From Saprospiraceae bacterium (GTDB lineage Bacteria > Bacteroidota > Bacteroidia > Chitinophagales > Saprospiraceae): a stretch of DNA of 64,000 nt. The DNA lies in assembly GCA_028285085.1 (NCBI GenBank), contig JANQQI010000126.1, forward strand, positions 39,959-103,958. Direction: 5' to 3'. The position numbers and the translations under genes were made by a program. Each line of letters starts with the position of its first letter. The stretch's first letter is position 1. The notes under the pieces are model-generated. The model was not told the origin of the DNA. It made no database searches and saw only the letters and a list, made by a program, of their open reading frames with translations. This document shows positions 43,437-51,216 of the stretch, piece after piece.

Positions 43437-45638
43437 TCAAAATTGTTTTACCAAGGTAACTTTAGAGATGACTTGTTGTTCTTGAAAGGGCTCGGCAAAA
43501 CTGTCAATTTGTGTACTGTTAAACACAATGTAAACAAAGGAAAGTGGTTCGTATTCCCAACTTGCCCGGACATTCCATCGGCCCTGCTCATCAAAACTGT
43601 TATATTGATAAAACGTGGATAATTGTAATCTTGGATTTAGTGCAAACCTTGCTCCCAGAGTGACTAGGTTAGTCGATAAATCACTCTCTTCGACACCAAC
43701 GCCCTTCAGGTCGTTATACTCATAATCAACCGTCAATGCAGTATGAGGGAAAGGCGCTAGTCTACCCGAAAATCGTACAGTATTTCGCTGTCCGTTATAA
43801 AATCGTCCAAAATCGTATCCAACATCAAGCGACCACTTTTTCGACTGGTCGGTATTGTATTGAATAAGGTAACGGGTATAGAAATAATTGTCTTGGCCAA
43901 TGTCTAAGCCGAGGGGGGCAAAGTCAAAGTTGATATTTTGCCAGGTCGGCGTAATCGACATCTCCAAGAAGCTATTGTCTTTAAACCAGAGGAAAACCGG
44001 AAAGATGTAAATGCTGGCTTGTTGAAAACGCGAAGGGTCCGTAGCGTCATGATTATAATTCACAAAAAAGCCAGGATCCCAGCGCCGAATCCAGTCAAGA
44101 CGCTGCGGTCGCCAGATATAATATCCACCCGGATTGTGCCGAATGACGTCGTTTTGCCGAATAAAGCCTATCCCCGGATTATAGTCCGCATCGGTATATT
44201 CTGTGACCCAGCCGTAATAGAATTTATTGGTCGAATTACCCACAAATAATCGACCGGCATATCCGGTTTCACCGGTGTGCTCATCTATCGAAGTCGTGAA
44301 CATATATTGGACATCCCACTCACTGGTCGGCCTAATTTGTCCGTCCAGAGTCACGGTAGTGTTATTATTGGTAGATACTCCCAGCTTGGAGGATCTCTCG
44401 TCAATACGGTGGGTGACCATTAGGCCGATATTATTTTCCCGGCCGTAGTTTCTCAGGTAGCGCGCCACCCCAAAATTGGAGGTAGGAGAATTATCGGTCT
44501 CACCTTGCCGAATGAGTAGCCCGGCAATCGCTTGCTGCTCGGTGCGTTGAGTGAATCTGGCGCCCGCTTGGATGGGAGCAGTTTCGGCATCAAAGGTACC
44601 TCGTAAACCGATTCTGCGACTAAAAAACGGTCGGATGGATTGTTGTGATCCTCCGGCCCAAATTCCTGAATTTTCGAGGAAAAATTGCCTTCGCTCGGGA
44701 AAGAAAATATTGAATCGCTCCAGGTTATTAACCGCTCTATCAACATCTGCCTGAGCAAAATCAGTATTAAACGTAAAATCCAAAACTGACCGGGGATTGA
44801 TGGCCCATTTAACATCACCTCCAATTTTATAGTCGGTATCGGAATTCTGAGCGGCGCCTTCTTTAATATCATCGTACTGAAAAAGGGCATAAGGTTCTAC
44901 TCTTAGATTAACGGCCGGTGGTGGCACTTCAATCCCAACGAGCTTAGCGGCATAGGTCATTCGGTAAGGCGTGAAAGATTGTGGGATTGGTGGAAAAGTA
45001 GATACTTCGACATCACGTCGGGCGTAGCGCACCATAGTGACGCCCCACTCTACGGGTTCTCCGTTCACCGGGGAATCATAACGCAAGGTTTTAAATGGAA
45101 TAGCAAATTCAGCGGTGTAGCCTTCGTCCGTACGTTGGGTTCTGACCATCCACAAAGTATTCCAGCCCGTATCAAAACTATTGCCATTGAAGTTTTGAAA
45201 ATCTCTTTGATTACCGTAAGGTGTGGTCTGAAAAGCCTGAGCGTATTGCCGTAGATTTTGAGGATCAAGGGCAATGCCAAAAAGATCATTTTCACCCCAG
45301 CTAAAATCCCGACGTAAATCCTGTACTCTAATTCCTTTTACTCCCACGGAGTCCTTACAAAAGGCCCCGACGTACAGGTATTTATCATCATAAAGGAATC
45401 GCACTTCCGTGGCATAACGTATCTCTCCTCCCTGTCGGGGTTCTTGCCGGAAAAAATCAGAAATAGGCGCCGCGGCATCCCAATCTCTTTCGTCTAACCT
45501 TCCATCAATACTGAGTCCATCACTAACGCGCACCGCTTTTATCACTACGGGCGAATCCGGCGGCGGGAAGTTTTGGTCATCCTGTGCAAATATAGCGGAC
45601 ACCATCCATGCGCATAATATGGTTAGAGCATATTTCAT
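43437..45638 (-). CDS. DUF5916 outer membrane protein with N-terminal CBM9-like domain
   Basis: A 733-residue exported protein: signal peptide (1-18), a carbohydrate-binding family 9-like domain (about 30-230; VSDGLSIDGRLDERDWDAA, EVRFLYDDKYLYVGAFCKD) and a DUF5916 beta-barrel-like region (about 240-733; PRSVLDFTFNTDFAQADVDR, FFPERRQFFLENSGIW) ending in an aromatic VTLVKQF. The family is typical of outer membranes in Bacteroidota; function unknown. Its start codon abuts the stop of the alpha/beta hydrolase gene upstream (shared base at 45638), so the two are probably cotranslated. Confidence 0.85.
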   Translation of the reverse strand: MKYALTILCAWMVSAIFAQDDQNFPPPDSPVVIKAVRVSDGLSIDGRLDERDWDAAAPISDFFRQEPRQGGEIRYATEVRFLYDDKYLYVGAFCKDSVGVKGIRVQDLRRDFSWGENDLFGIALDPQNLRQYAQAFQTTPYGNQRDFQNFNGNSFDTGWNTLWMVRTQRTDEGYTAEFAIPFKTLRYDSPVNGEPVEWGVTMVRYARRDVEVSTFPPIPQSFTPYRMTYAAKLVGIEVPPPAVNLRVEPYALFQYDDIKEGAAQNSDTDYKIGGDVKWAINPRSVLDFTFNTDFAQADVDRAVNNLERFNIFFPERRQFFLENSGIWAGGSQQSIRPFFSRRIGLRGTFDAETAPIQAGARFTQRTEQQAIAGLLIRQGETDNSPTSNFGVARYLRNYGRENNIGLMVTHRIDERSSKLGVSTNNNTTVTLDGQIRPTSEWDVQYMFTTSIDEHTGETGYAGRLFVGNSTNKFYYGWVTEYTDADYNPGIGFIRQNDVIRHNPGGYYIWRPQRLDWIRRWDPGFFVNYNHDATDPSRFQQASIYIFPVFLWFKDNSFLEMSITPTWQNINFDFAPLGLDIGQDNYFYTRYLIQYNTDQSKKWSLDVGYDFGRFYNGQRNTVRFSGRLAPFPHTALTVDYEYNDLKGVGVEESDLSTNLVTLGARFALNPRLQLSTFYQYNSFDEQGRWNVRASWEYEPLSFVYIVFNSTQIDSFAEPFQEQQVISKVTLVKQF

Positions 45639-46495
45639 TATTCCCCGCCGGCTTGATTAAGAAAAGCACTAAGTCGTGCATTAAAATCCTCCGGCTTTTC
45701 CCAAAACATGGCGTGACTGGAGATCTTCTCAACTTTAGCGGTTGTGTTCGATAATAACCACGAGCGAGCCTGATCGTACCAAGTCGCATTCACTAAAAAC
45801 AAGGTTGGGGTCGATGACGGTATTTTTTTGAGGATATCGGTATAATCTGATGCCAAGCCATCCACATAAAGGCTCAAAGCAACGTGAGGAGGCGTCATCA
45901 ACATTTCTTCATTCATCCATTGTCTGGTCAGACTATCGATTGGTTCTTTCAACATCCAGTCAATAATTCCATTGGGATTGGCAGGCTGGGAGATCATGCT
46001 CTTAAGACTACTGCGATAATCATCAAAATGACCATATACCCATTCCGAATGACGATCTCCAACCCATTTGGGAGGCTCATCGATGAATACCATTTTTTGA
46101 ATTCGATCAAAACCATAATCTCTGATGTAAGCATAAGCCGTTAAGCAACCACTTGACCAACTGACAATAACCACATCATTTAAATCCTTTTTGCTGAGTA
46201 TTTGCCGAAGGTCGGCCGCGTGCACTTTATAATTATTGCCATCAATAGTTTTATCTGATCGGCCCTGCCCTCTTGGATCGTAAGTAACTACATGATAGCT
46301 TTTCGAAAAATGTGATTTCTGATGTTCGAAAAACCGATGGGTCATTTTCCACCCCGGGATGAATAGTAAGGTTTTGCCTGTACCGATCTCTTCCAGGTAG
46401 AGCTTGGCACCATCATCTAGCACGAAAAGATCGCCTTGCCCTAGCACAGGGCAAACAGCAATCAAACTTATAAGTATGACCTTAAAAAGTGTCAT
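45638..46495 (-). CDS. Exported alpha/beta hydrolase
   Basis: About 285 residues from the ATG at 46495 (the frame reaches back to 46549, but the later start places a signal peptide MTLFKVILISLIAVCPVLGQG at the very N-terminus). Alpha/beta-hydrolase fold: LFIPGWKMTHRFFEHQ with the oxyanion region, YDPRGQGRSDK, nucleophile elbow SWSSGC (Ser in VSWSSGCLTAYA) and a late His in SSHAMFWEKPEDF. It overlaps the alanine racemase gene by 14 bp. Substrate unknown; a periplasmic esterase or peptidase-like activity is possible. Confidence 0.85.
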   Translation of the reverse strand: MTLFKVILISLIAVCPVLGQGDLFVLDDGAKLYLEEIGTGKTLLFIPGWKMTHRFFEHQKSHFSKSYHVVTYDPRGQGRSDKTIDGNNYKVHAADLRQILSKKDLNDVVIVSWSSGCLTAYAYIRDYGFDRIQKMVFIDEPPKWVGDRHSEWVYGHFDDYRSSLKSMISQPANPNGIIDWMLKEPIDSLTRQWMNEEMLMTPPHVALSLYVDGLASDYTDILKKIPSSTPTLFLVNATWYDQARSWLLSNTTAKVEKISSHAMFWEKPEDFNARLSAFLNQAGGE

Positions 46496-47696
46496 AAACG
46501 TGCTTTGTGATGGATTCCTTATAATTAATCTGTAGGTAGTTATGCCCACCTACTAATTTGCTAAACCCCTCAGGGGTGATTTCTGATCTTTCCGGGCCAA
46601 TGAGTGTAGCGACATCACCGACTTTAAATTTAGTCTGCCCACCCAATGAAACATTAGTATGGCTTGCGTTCACATTGACGACTGGCCAGAGCTGGTCTCC
46701 TAATAAAACTTTTGCCCCATTTTCTGCCCCACTATCGTAGCCATCCGCCCAACCAATCGGAAGGGTCGCGATCCATTCGTCTTTCTCTATTGGATAAAAG
46801 CGGGAAAATCCAATGGTCTCCCCCGCTCGAAGCTTTTCTAATCGAATAATTGGCGCTTTCAAACGATATGATAATTGTAGGGGGTATCGTTGAGACTCGG
46901 GCCTATCCATCAAAGGAAACGAACCATGTAGCATGATACCCGGTCGAACAGCATCTTGATGGGAGGCTGATACATCTAAAATCGAATAAGAGGGTGCTAA
47001 ATGTTTAGTCCCTGTCGGAATTTTATTGGCGTCCAACTCCTTTATCACACGTTCAAAGCGTTTGATTTGCTCTTGAGCAAAATCCCGAGGCGTCGTTAGA
47101 GTAGAAAACGTTTGTGTAATCGTCCAATTAGTCGTGTTCGCAATTGCTCTCGCCAGCTCAACCGCTTCCTGAAAAGGGATCCCCATCCGGCCCAGCCCAG
47201 TATCAAGGTAGAGCGCTACATTGATTGGTTTGCGGGTTTTACCTGCGGTTTGCTTAACCTTCTCGAATGAAGCTTGGGAGAACACACTTAGGGTAATGCG
47301 ATTTTGTAAGAGCGAACTGGCATTTTCTGTATCAAAATCGCCCATTAGAAGAATAGGCTTAGTATATCCAGCGGCTCTTATGGCTAAAGCCCGATCATCT
47401 TTGACGACAGCAATCCCCATGATATGCTCCGACTGTTCTAGCAGTTGAGCAACTTGTACGTCACCAAGGCCATAAGCGTTATTTTTCAGTACTGCAATAA
47501 CCGGCCGGCCGCCTGCCATCTGACTAATCTGAGAAGCATTATGCAAATAAGCAGCCTTAGATAACTCTATCCAAGGTTTACTTAACCCCAAATCATCGGA
47601 TATGGAGAGCGCTTTGCTAAAACTTATCGGAAGAATAGATACGGCAGTCAACCCTCTTGTTATTTTACTAATGAACTGTCTCCTACTCGATTTCAT
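46482..47696 (-). CDS. Exported alanine racemase-family PLP enzyme
   Basis: A 404-residue protein with a twin-arginine-like signal (SSRRQFISKITRGLTAVSIL, residues 3-22) before a complete alanine racemase fold. PLP lysine is Lys71 in VLKNNAYGLG; the second catalytic Tyr is about Tyr320 in DGYDSGAENG. Most alanine racemases are cytoplasmic and make D-Ala for the wall; this one should work in the periplasm, perhaps as a broad-specificity amino acid racemase. First gene of a leftward operon with the hydrolase and DUF5916 genes; divergent from a Fur/Zur regulator with two operator boxes between them. Confidence 0.85.
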   Translation of the reverse strand: MKSSRRQFISKITRGLTAVSILPISFSKALSISDDLGLSKPWIELSKAAYLHNASQISQMAGGRPVIAVLKNNAYGLGDVQVAQLLEQSEHIMGIAVVKDDRALAIRAAGYTKPILLMGDFDTENASSLLQNRITLSVFSQASFEKVKQTAGKTRKPINVALYLDTGLGRMGIPFQEAVELARAIANTTNWTITQTFSTLTTPRDFAQEQIKRFERVIKELDANKIPTGTKHLAPSYSILDVSASHQDAVRPGIMLHGSFPLMDRPESQRYPLQLSYRLKAPIIRLEKLRAGETIGFSRFYPIEKDEWIATLPIGWADGYDSGAENGAKVLLGDQLWPVVNVNASHTNVSLGGQTKFKVGDVATLIGPERSEITPEGFSKLVGGHNYLQINYKESITKHVYDTF

Positions 47697-47794
47697 ACAC
47701 AGTTGATTTACAGATTACTTGATACATTTTACCCAAGGGAGATCTTAGGTCTTTTCTACAAATGCAAATTGTTGGATTTCAAGCTTTCCGATAA

Positions 47795-47809
47795 TGCAAC
47801 GGCGTTGCA
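47795..47809. promoter_or_regulatory. Zur/Fur-type operator box A
   Basis: TGCAAC-GGC-GTTGCA, a perfect inverted repeat with a 3-bp spacer. It lies 52 bp before the regulator start and about 100 bp before the alanine racemase start, so it could act on both divergent units. Confidence 0.7.
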
Positions 47810-47832
47810 AAAATAGTCAAAATATTTGTTTT

Positions 47833-47847
47833 TGCAACATCGTTGCA
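47833..47847. promoter_or_regulatory. Zur/Fur-type operator box B
   Basis: TGCAAC-ATC-GTTGCA, an exact second copy of the inverted repeat, 38 bp from box A centre to centre and 13 bp before the ATG of the regulator. It follows a -7-like AATATTTG (47821-47828), so binding would block transcription of the regulator gene itself. Confidence 0.7.
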
Positions 47848-47860
47848 TTAATTTCGCTAT

Positions 47861-48304
47861 ATGGGTGTTTCTAGAAAAACCACTGCCGTAAAAACGCTAA
47901 TGCAGCTAGTAGAACAAGGCAAAGGCGCCGTCTCTGCTGTCGATTTGATCGAACGCTTGAAAAAGGAGATGAACAAGACGACTGTTTATCGCATCTTGGA
48001 GCGGTTGGAAAAAGATGGCCTTGTTCACTCTTTCACAGGACGAGATGGATTAAAATGGTATGCAAAGGGCAAAACCTGTTCATCAGGTCATCACCAAAAC
48101 ATCTATTCCCATTTTCAATGCAAGCTTTGTGGAAAGGTAGAATGTTTACCTATTGAAATGGAAATACCGAAGCTGCAAAACTATACGATCGAAGCTGTAG
48201 AAATTCTATCGATTGGCCAATGTCAAGCTTGCTCTTCTCATGCTAACTCCGATGAAGAAGTCATTAACCACAAACAGGCCTATTCTCCTCTGGAGCAAGG
48301 ATGA
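47861..48304 (+). CDS. Fur-family metal regulator, probably Zur-like
   Basis: A 147-residue Fur-family protein: winged helix (about 10-75; AVDLIERLKKEMNKTTVYRILERLEKDGLVHS), dimer/metal region GHHQNIYSHFQCKLCGKVECL (His pair, His and two Cys) and a second CxxC (CQACSS), the structural zinc site pairs. The box sequence TGCAAC-N3-GTTGCA in front of its gene resembles the Zur boxes known in Bacteroidota. It probably controls itself and the divergent alanine racemase operon, and perhaps the CobW/MerC genes nearby. Zinc is the likely effector; this is inference from motif and neighbours. Confidence 0.85.
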   Translation: MGVSRKTTAVKTLMQLVEQGKGAVSAVDLIERLKKEMNKTTVYRILERLEKDGLVHSFTGRDGLKWYAKGKTCSSGHHQNIYSHFQCKLCGKVECLPIEMEIPKLQNYTIEAVEILSIGQCQACSSHANSDEEVINHKQAYSPLEQG

Positions 48305-48564
48305 ATATACTTTGCCCCACCTATCTATAATATAGCATTGATTCAAGCCGTGAGGAACCTCCCCAAAAGGGCATTTGTCTAATTTACATCGCAAAGGCTA
48401 CGATTTTGAACCAGCTACAGCTAGAGTATTAAAAAGGGCTCAAACAATTTGTAAATTCCTTCTTTCCAACTCTCATTGCGTTTTGAGAAAAATTTTAAAT
48501 AAAAAATCCGTTTTTTCCAACCCTCCTTATTTTCATCCATCATTACTAGTGTATCCCACTTAGC

Positions 48565-49143
48565 TTGTGGCTCAATAAAAACGGAATACCCAGTTTGCAA
48601 CCAACCGCAAAAAATAAGATACTCATTGCAGATTGTCTACGCCAGGATCAAAGGGCGCAATACACCCTGTATCGGCAATACGTCAAGGCGATGTATCATA
48701 CCGTCGTGCGGATGGTTCCCAGTACCGTTGATGCAGAAGACATTGTCCAGGAAACTTTTGTAAAAGTCTTTCAAAAACTAGACACCTTCCAGGGTACATC
48801 TACGCTAGGTGCTTGGATTAAACGCATCGCAATCAACACGGCCCTAAACCATCTAAGACGTGAGCGACGTGGGAGAATCATAAATGTCGAAGACCATGAG
48901 TTTGTCGAAACAGCAGACGACCATAACTATCCCCCCGCACCGCCACTGGACATGCGCAATGTTCACGAAGCAATCAAAACCTTGCCTGAGGGTTGCCGTG
49001 TGGTCCTTAGCCTTTATTTACTAGAAGGATACAAACATCAGGAAATCGCAGAGATCCTGCAGATTACAGTGTCAACTTCAAAATCGCAGTATCACCGCGC
49101 CAAGAAACTATTAAAAGCAAAACTGAATAATAAGATGCAATAA
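48565..49143 (+). CDS. ECF-type RNA polymerase sigma factor
   Basis: About 182-192 residues. There is no ATG before region 2, so the start is a TTG at 48565 or at 48595; the second is favoured if the TAGCTTG at 48561-48567 is a -7 element. Region 2 (YTLYRQYVKAMYHTVVRM, DAEDIVQETFVKVFQKLD, LGAWIKRIAINTALNHLRRE) and region 4 (LPEGCRVVLSLYLLEGYKHQEIAEILQIT) are intact. It probably works with the membrane protein encoded next. The 260-bp gap before it (48305-48564) shows no gene or clear site. Confidence 0.88.
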   Translation: MWLNKNGIPSLQPTAKNKILIADCLRQDQRAQYTLYRQYVKAMYHTVVRMVPSTVDAEDIVQETFVKVFQKLDTFQGTSTLGAWIKRIAINTALNHLRRERRGRIINVEDHEFVETADDHNYPPAPPLDMRNVHEAIKTLPEGCRVVLSLYLLEGYKHQEIAEILQITVSTSKSQYHRAKKLLKAKLNNKMQ

Positions 49144-49175
49144 ATGACCATTGATGCATCACTCAAGATTTAAAT

Positions 49176-49727
49176 ATGGATCCATTTGAAAAACATATCA
49201 ACGACCATCGGGAGGAGCTAGATCAGGTTGAGCATCCCGAAGTCGGGTTGATCTGGCAAGGCATCCAGCAAAAGATGCAGGCACCTCAGAGCCGTAAGCG
49301 GCGCATTGGCCTTTATTGGTGGGTAGCTGCGGCGGCGATTATTCTGCTAGTTATTGCCGGCATTAGCTGGTGGTCTTCATCCAGCGTTGAGGAAGAGGAA
49401 GCCCCGACGATGCAACTCGCTGACATTTCACCGGAGCTGGCACGTCAGGAACGACAATATCAGCAACTCATTGCGGAAAAGGAAAAACACTTACAACTCG
49501 CCAGTTTAGATCAAAATGAATTTGAGCTCTTCTTTCGAGAACTTGAAATCCTCGAAGAGCTCCACCAAGAATATTTGAAAGTACTCCCGGCAAATGCCTA
49601 TAACGAGAAATTGATTAATACTCTTTTACAATATTACGAACTCAAAATCCGCTTGCTCGAGCAGTTGGAAAATGAAGTTTCAAAAAAACACTATTATGAA
49701 AGTCAACATATTCAACAATCCATTTAG
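49176..49727 (+). CDS. Putative anti-sigma factor (single-pass membrane protein)
   Basis: A 183-residue protein 32 bp after the ECF sigma gene. A charged cytoplasmic N-terminus (DPFEKHINDHREELDQVEHPEVGLIW), one membrane segment (about 47-66, LYWWVAAAAIILLVIAGISW) and a helical periplasmic part (about 80-183) rich in Glu/Leu, probably a coiled coil. It resembles the short anti-sigma-like genes that follow ECF genes in Bacteroidota. The next gene overlaps its 3' end. No catalytic motif is visible. Confidence 0.65.
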   Translation: MDPFEKHINDHREELDQVEHPEVGLIWQGIQQKMQAPQSRKRRIGLYWWVAAAAIILLVIAGISWWSSSSVEEEEAPTMQLADISPELARQERQYQQLIAEKEKHLQLASLDQNEFELFFRELEILEELHQEYLKVLPANAYNEKLINTLLQYYELKIRLLEQLENEVSKKHYYESQHIQQSI

Positions 49728-51015
49728 CCTAGTTCTCTTAGCCTTTTTGCTAAGCCCCGCTTGGATAAAGGGGCAATCTTTTAACAAAACGATTCAGCAG
49801 TCTTTTTCTGGTAAAACCTCGGTGGCGTTTAAGCAATCCCGCGGCCCGCTTTTGGTAAAACCCGCCACCAACGGGCAGGTGTCTTTTATTACAGAGCTCC
49901 GCGTAGAAGCTCCTTCTCAAGAAATAGCTGATCAACTCTTTTCCAAATTTAAAGCGGAAGTCAATGAGAGTAATAATAAGGTAGAGATCGAGCAACAATT
50001 ATGTTGCATCAAAAACTGGAGCCAGAATAATGGCGTTGCCACCATTACATTTAAGGATGGCACCAAAATGGAAAATATCCGCAACTACAGCGTCGTGACC
50101 ACGCTCTACCTTCCCGAAATTGATCAACTCAGCCTTTCTAACAAATTTGAAAGTATTATCGTCGATCCTCAAGTACGTATTCGTGATCTGAAGGTGAAAC
50201 TAAATAGTGCCGATCTCGAAGCACACGATATCCAAGGTAACTTATCGTTGGGGGTTAAATTTGGACGAGCTAGCATGGGCAATGTAGGAGGGCAGGCTGA
50301 TTTCGAACTCAACAATGGTAAAATAAAGCTGGGTGATATCCAAGGCGAAGTAATTGTGGATTCCCGTTTTTCCGAAATCGAAATAGGTACCATCAAGCGC
50401 TTGAAAGCCGAGATGAACAATGACCGCATTCAGATTGAAAAGGTCCACGGCTCATCTCGTATGACCGCCAGATTTACTACTTGTATTTTCGGACAAATGA
50501 CAACCGCCCAAATCGAAGCAAATAACTGCAGTTTTGAAATTGAACAAGCATCAGACCTAAAGGTCGATAGTAGATTTAGTAAGTACGCTATCGGACAGAT
50601 GCAGAACCTGGAGGTATCCGACTCCAACAACGACAGTTATAATATTAAGGAGATTGAAAATTTTGAGGCCAGTCTAAGATTCCCGACCATTAAGATTGAA
50701 AAGCTCCAGCAAGGCTGCAAGCTATCAGTAGTTAATGGCAAAGGCAAGATCAAGGTTGCCCAAGCTGACTTCTCCGGCATTGAGGTCAACGGCAAGTTCT
50801 TTGACCTGAGTTTGAGTCTCCCCTCAAGTAGTAATTTCCACCTCAATAGCGATCTCAAATTTGGGAATTTGAAAACACCCGATAATTTGGTCACAGTTAA
50901 AAAAAGCGACAAGTCCAATCAACAAATCCGGCAAATGAAAACCCCTAATGCCCAAGATGGAAGTCCAAACATCCAACTCTCGGGACATAACATGCGGTTT
51001 AAGATAAGCTACTAA
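49696..51015 (+). CDS. Exported beta-repeat protein of unknown function in an ECF sigma operon
   Basis: About 439 residues from the ATG at 49696, where MKVNIFNNPFSLVLLAFLLS gives a clean signal peptide; the frame opens at 49672. The mature part is almost all short beta strands with repeated phrases (LSLGVKFGRASMGNVGG, IKLGDIQGEVIVDSRFSEI, LKVDSRFSKYAIGQMQNL), like the beta-helix adhesin-type DUF4097/GIN families. It overlaps the preceding gene by 32 bp and is probably coexpressed with the sigma factor. Function unknown; a periplasmic or surface envelope role is likely. Confidence 0.7.
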   Translation: MKVNIFNNPFSLVLLAFLLSPAWIKGQSFNKTIQQSFSGKTSVAFKQSRGPLLVKPATNGQVSFITELRVEAPSQEIADQLFSKFKAEVNESNNKVEIEQQLCCIKNWSQNNGVATITFKDGTKMENIRNYSVVTTLYLPEIDQLSLSNKFESIIVDPQVRIRDLKVKLNSADLEAHDIQGNLSLGVKFGRASMGNVGGQADFELNNGKIKLGDIQGEVIVDSRFSEIEIGTIKRLKAEMNNDRIQIEKVHGSSRMTARFTTCIFGQMTTAQIEANNCSFEIEQASDLKVDSRFSKYAIGQMQNLEVSDSNNDSYNIKEIENFEASLRFPTIKIEKLQQGCKLSVVNGKGKIKVAQADFSGIEVNGKFFDLSLSLPSSSNFHLNSDLKFGNLKTPDNLVTVKKSDKSNQQIRQMKTPNAQDGSPNIQLSGHNMRFKISY

Positions 51016-51100
51016 CGCCCTCATTCCGCTAGCTGAACAATTTTCATGGCATAGCGATTGTAGATTTTAGGTAGATCAGTTGGTAAAAGTGTTCTACACA

Positions 51101-51136
51101 CGCCACATTTTAGCGAAAATTCGCTAAAATGTGGCG
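51101..51136. promoter_or_regulatory. 36-bp near-perfect palindrome upstream of the acyl-CoA dehydrogenase gene (operator A)
   Basis: Arms CGCCACATTTTAGCGAA (51101-51117) and TTCGCTAAAATGTGGCG (51120-51136) are exact inverted copies around AA. The core AGCGAAAATTCGCT (51112-51125) recurs at 51175-51188. There is no T run after it, so it does not look like a terminator. Confidence 0.65.
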
Positions 51137-51166
51137 CGAATACTTTACAAGCTACAGCTGATTTCG

Positions 51167-51174
51167 TATATTTG
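51167..51174 (+). promoter_or_regulatory. -7 element of the acyl-CoA dehydrogenase promoter
   Basis: TATATTTG matches TANNTTTG exactly. At 19-bp spacing the -33 position reads TTTA (51144-51147), three of four consensus bases. The expected start is near 51181, inside operator B, about 36 nt before the ATG at 51217. Confidence 0.55.
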
Positions 51175-51188
51175 AGCGAAAATTCGCT
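51175..51188. promoter_or_regulatory. Operator B, second copy of AGCGAAAATTCGCT
   Basis: The same 14-bp core as in the upstream palindrome, 63 bp centre to centre (six helical turns), placed directly after the -7 element. A TetR-type repressor of beta-oxidation genes would fit, but no such regulator gene is in the window. Confidence 0.6.
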
Positions 51189-51216
51189 GTATTGCCTAAC
51201 TAAAAACGATCCCGTT

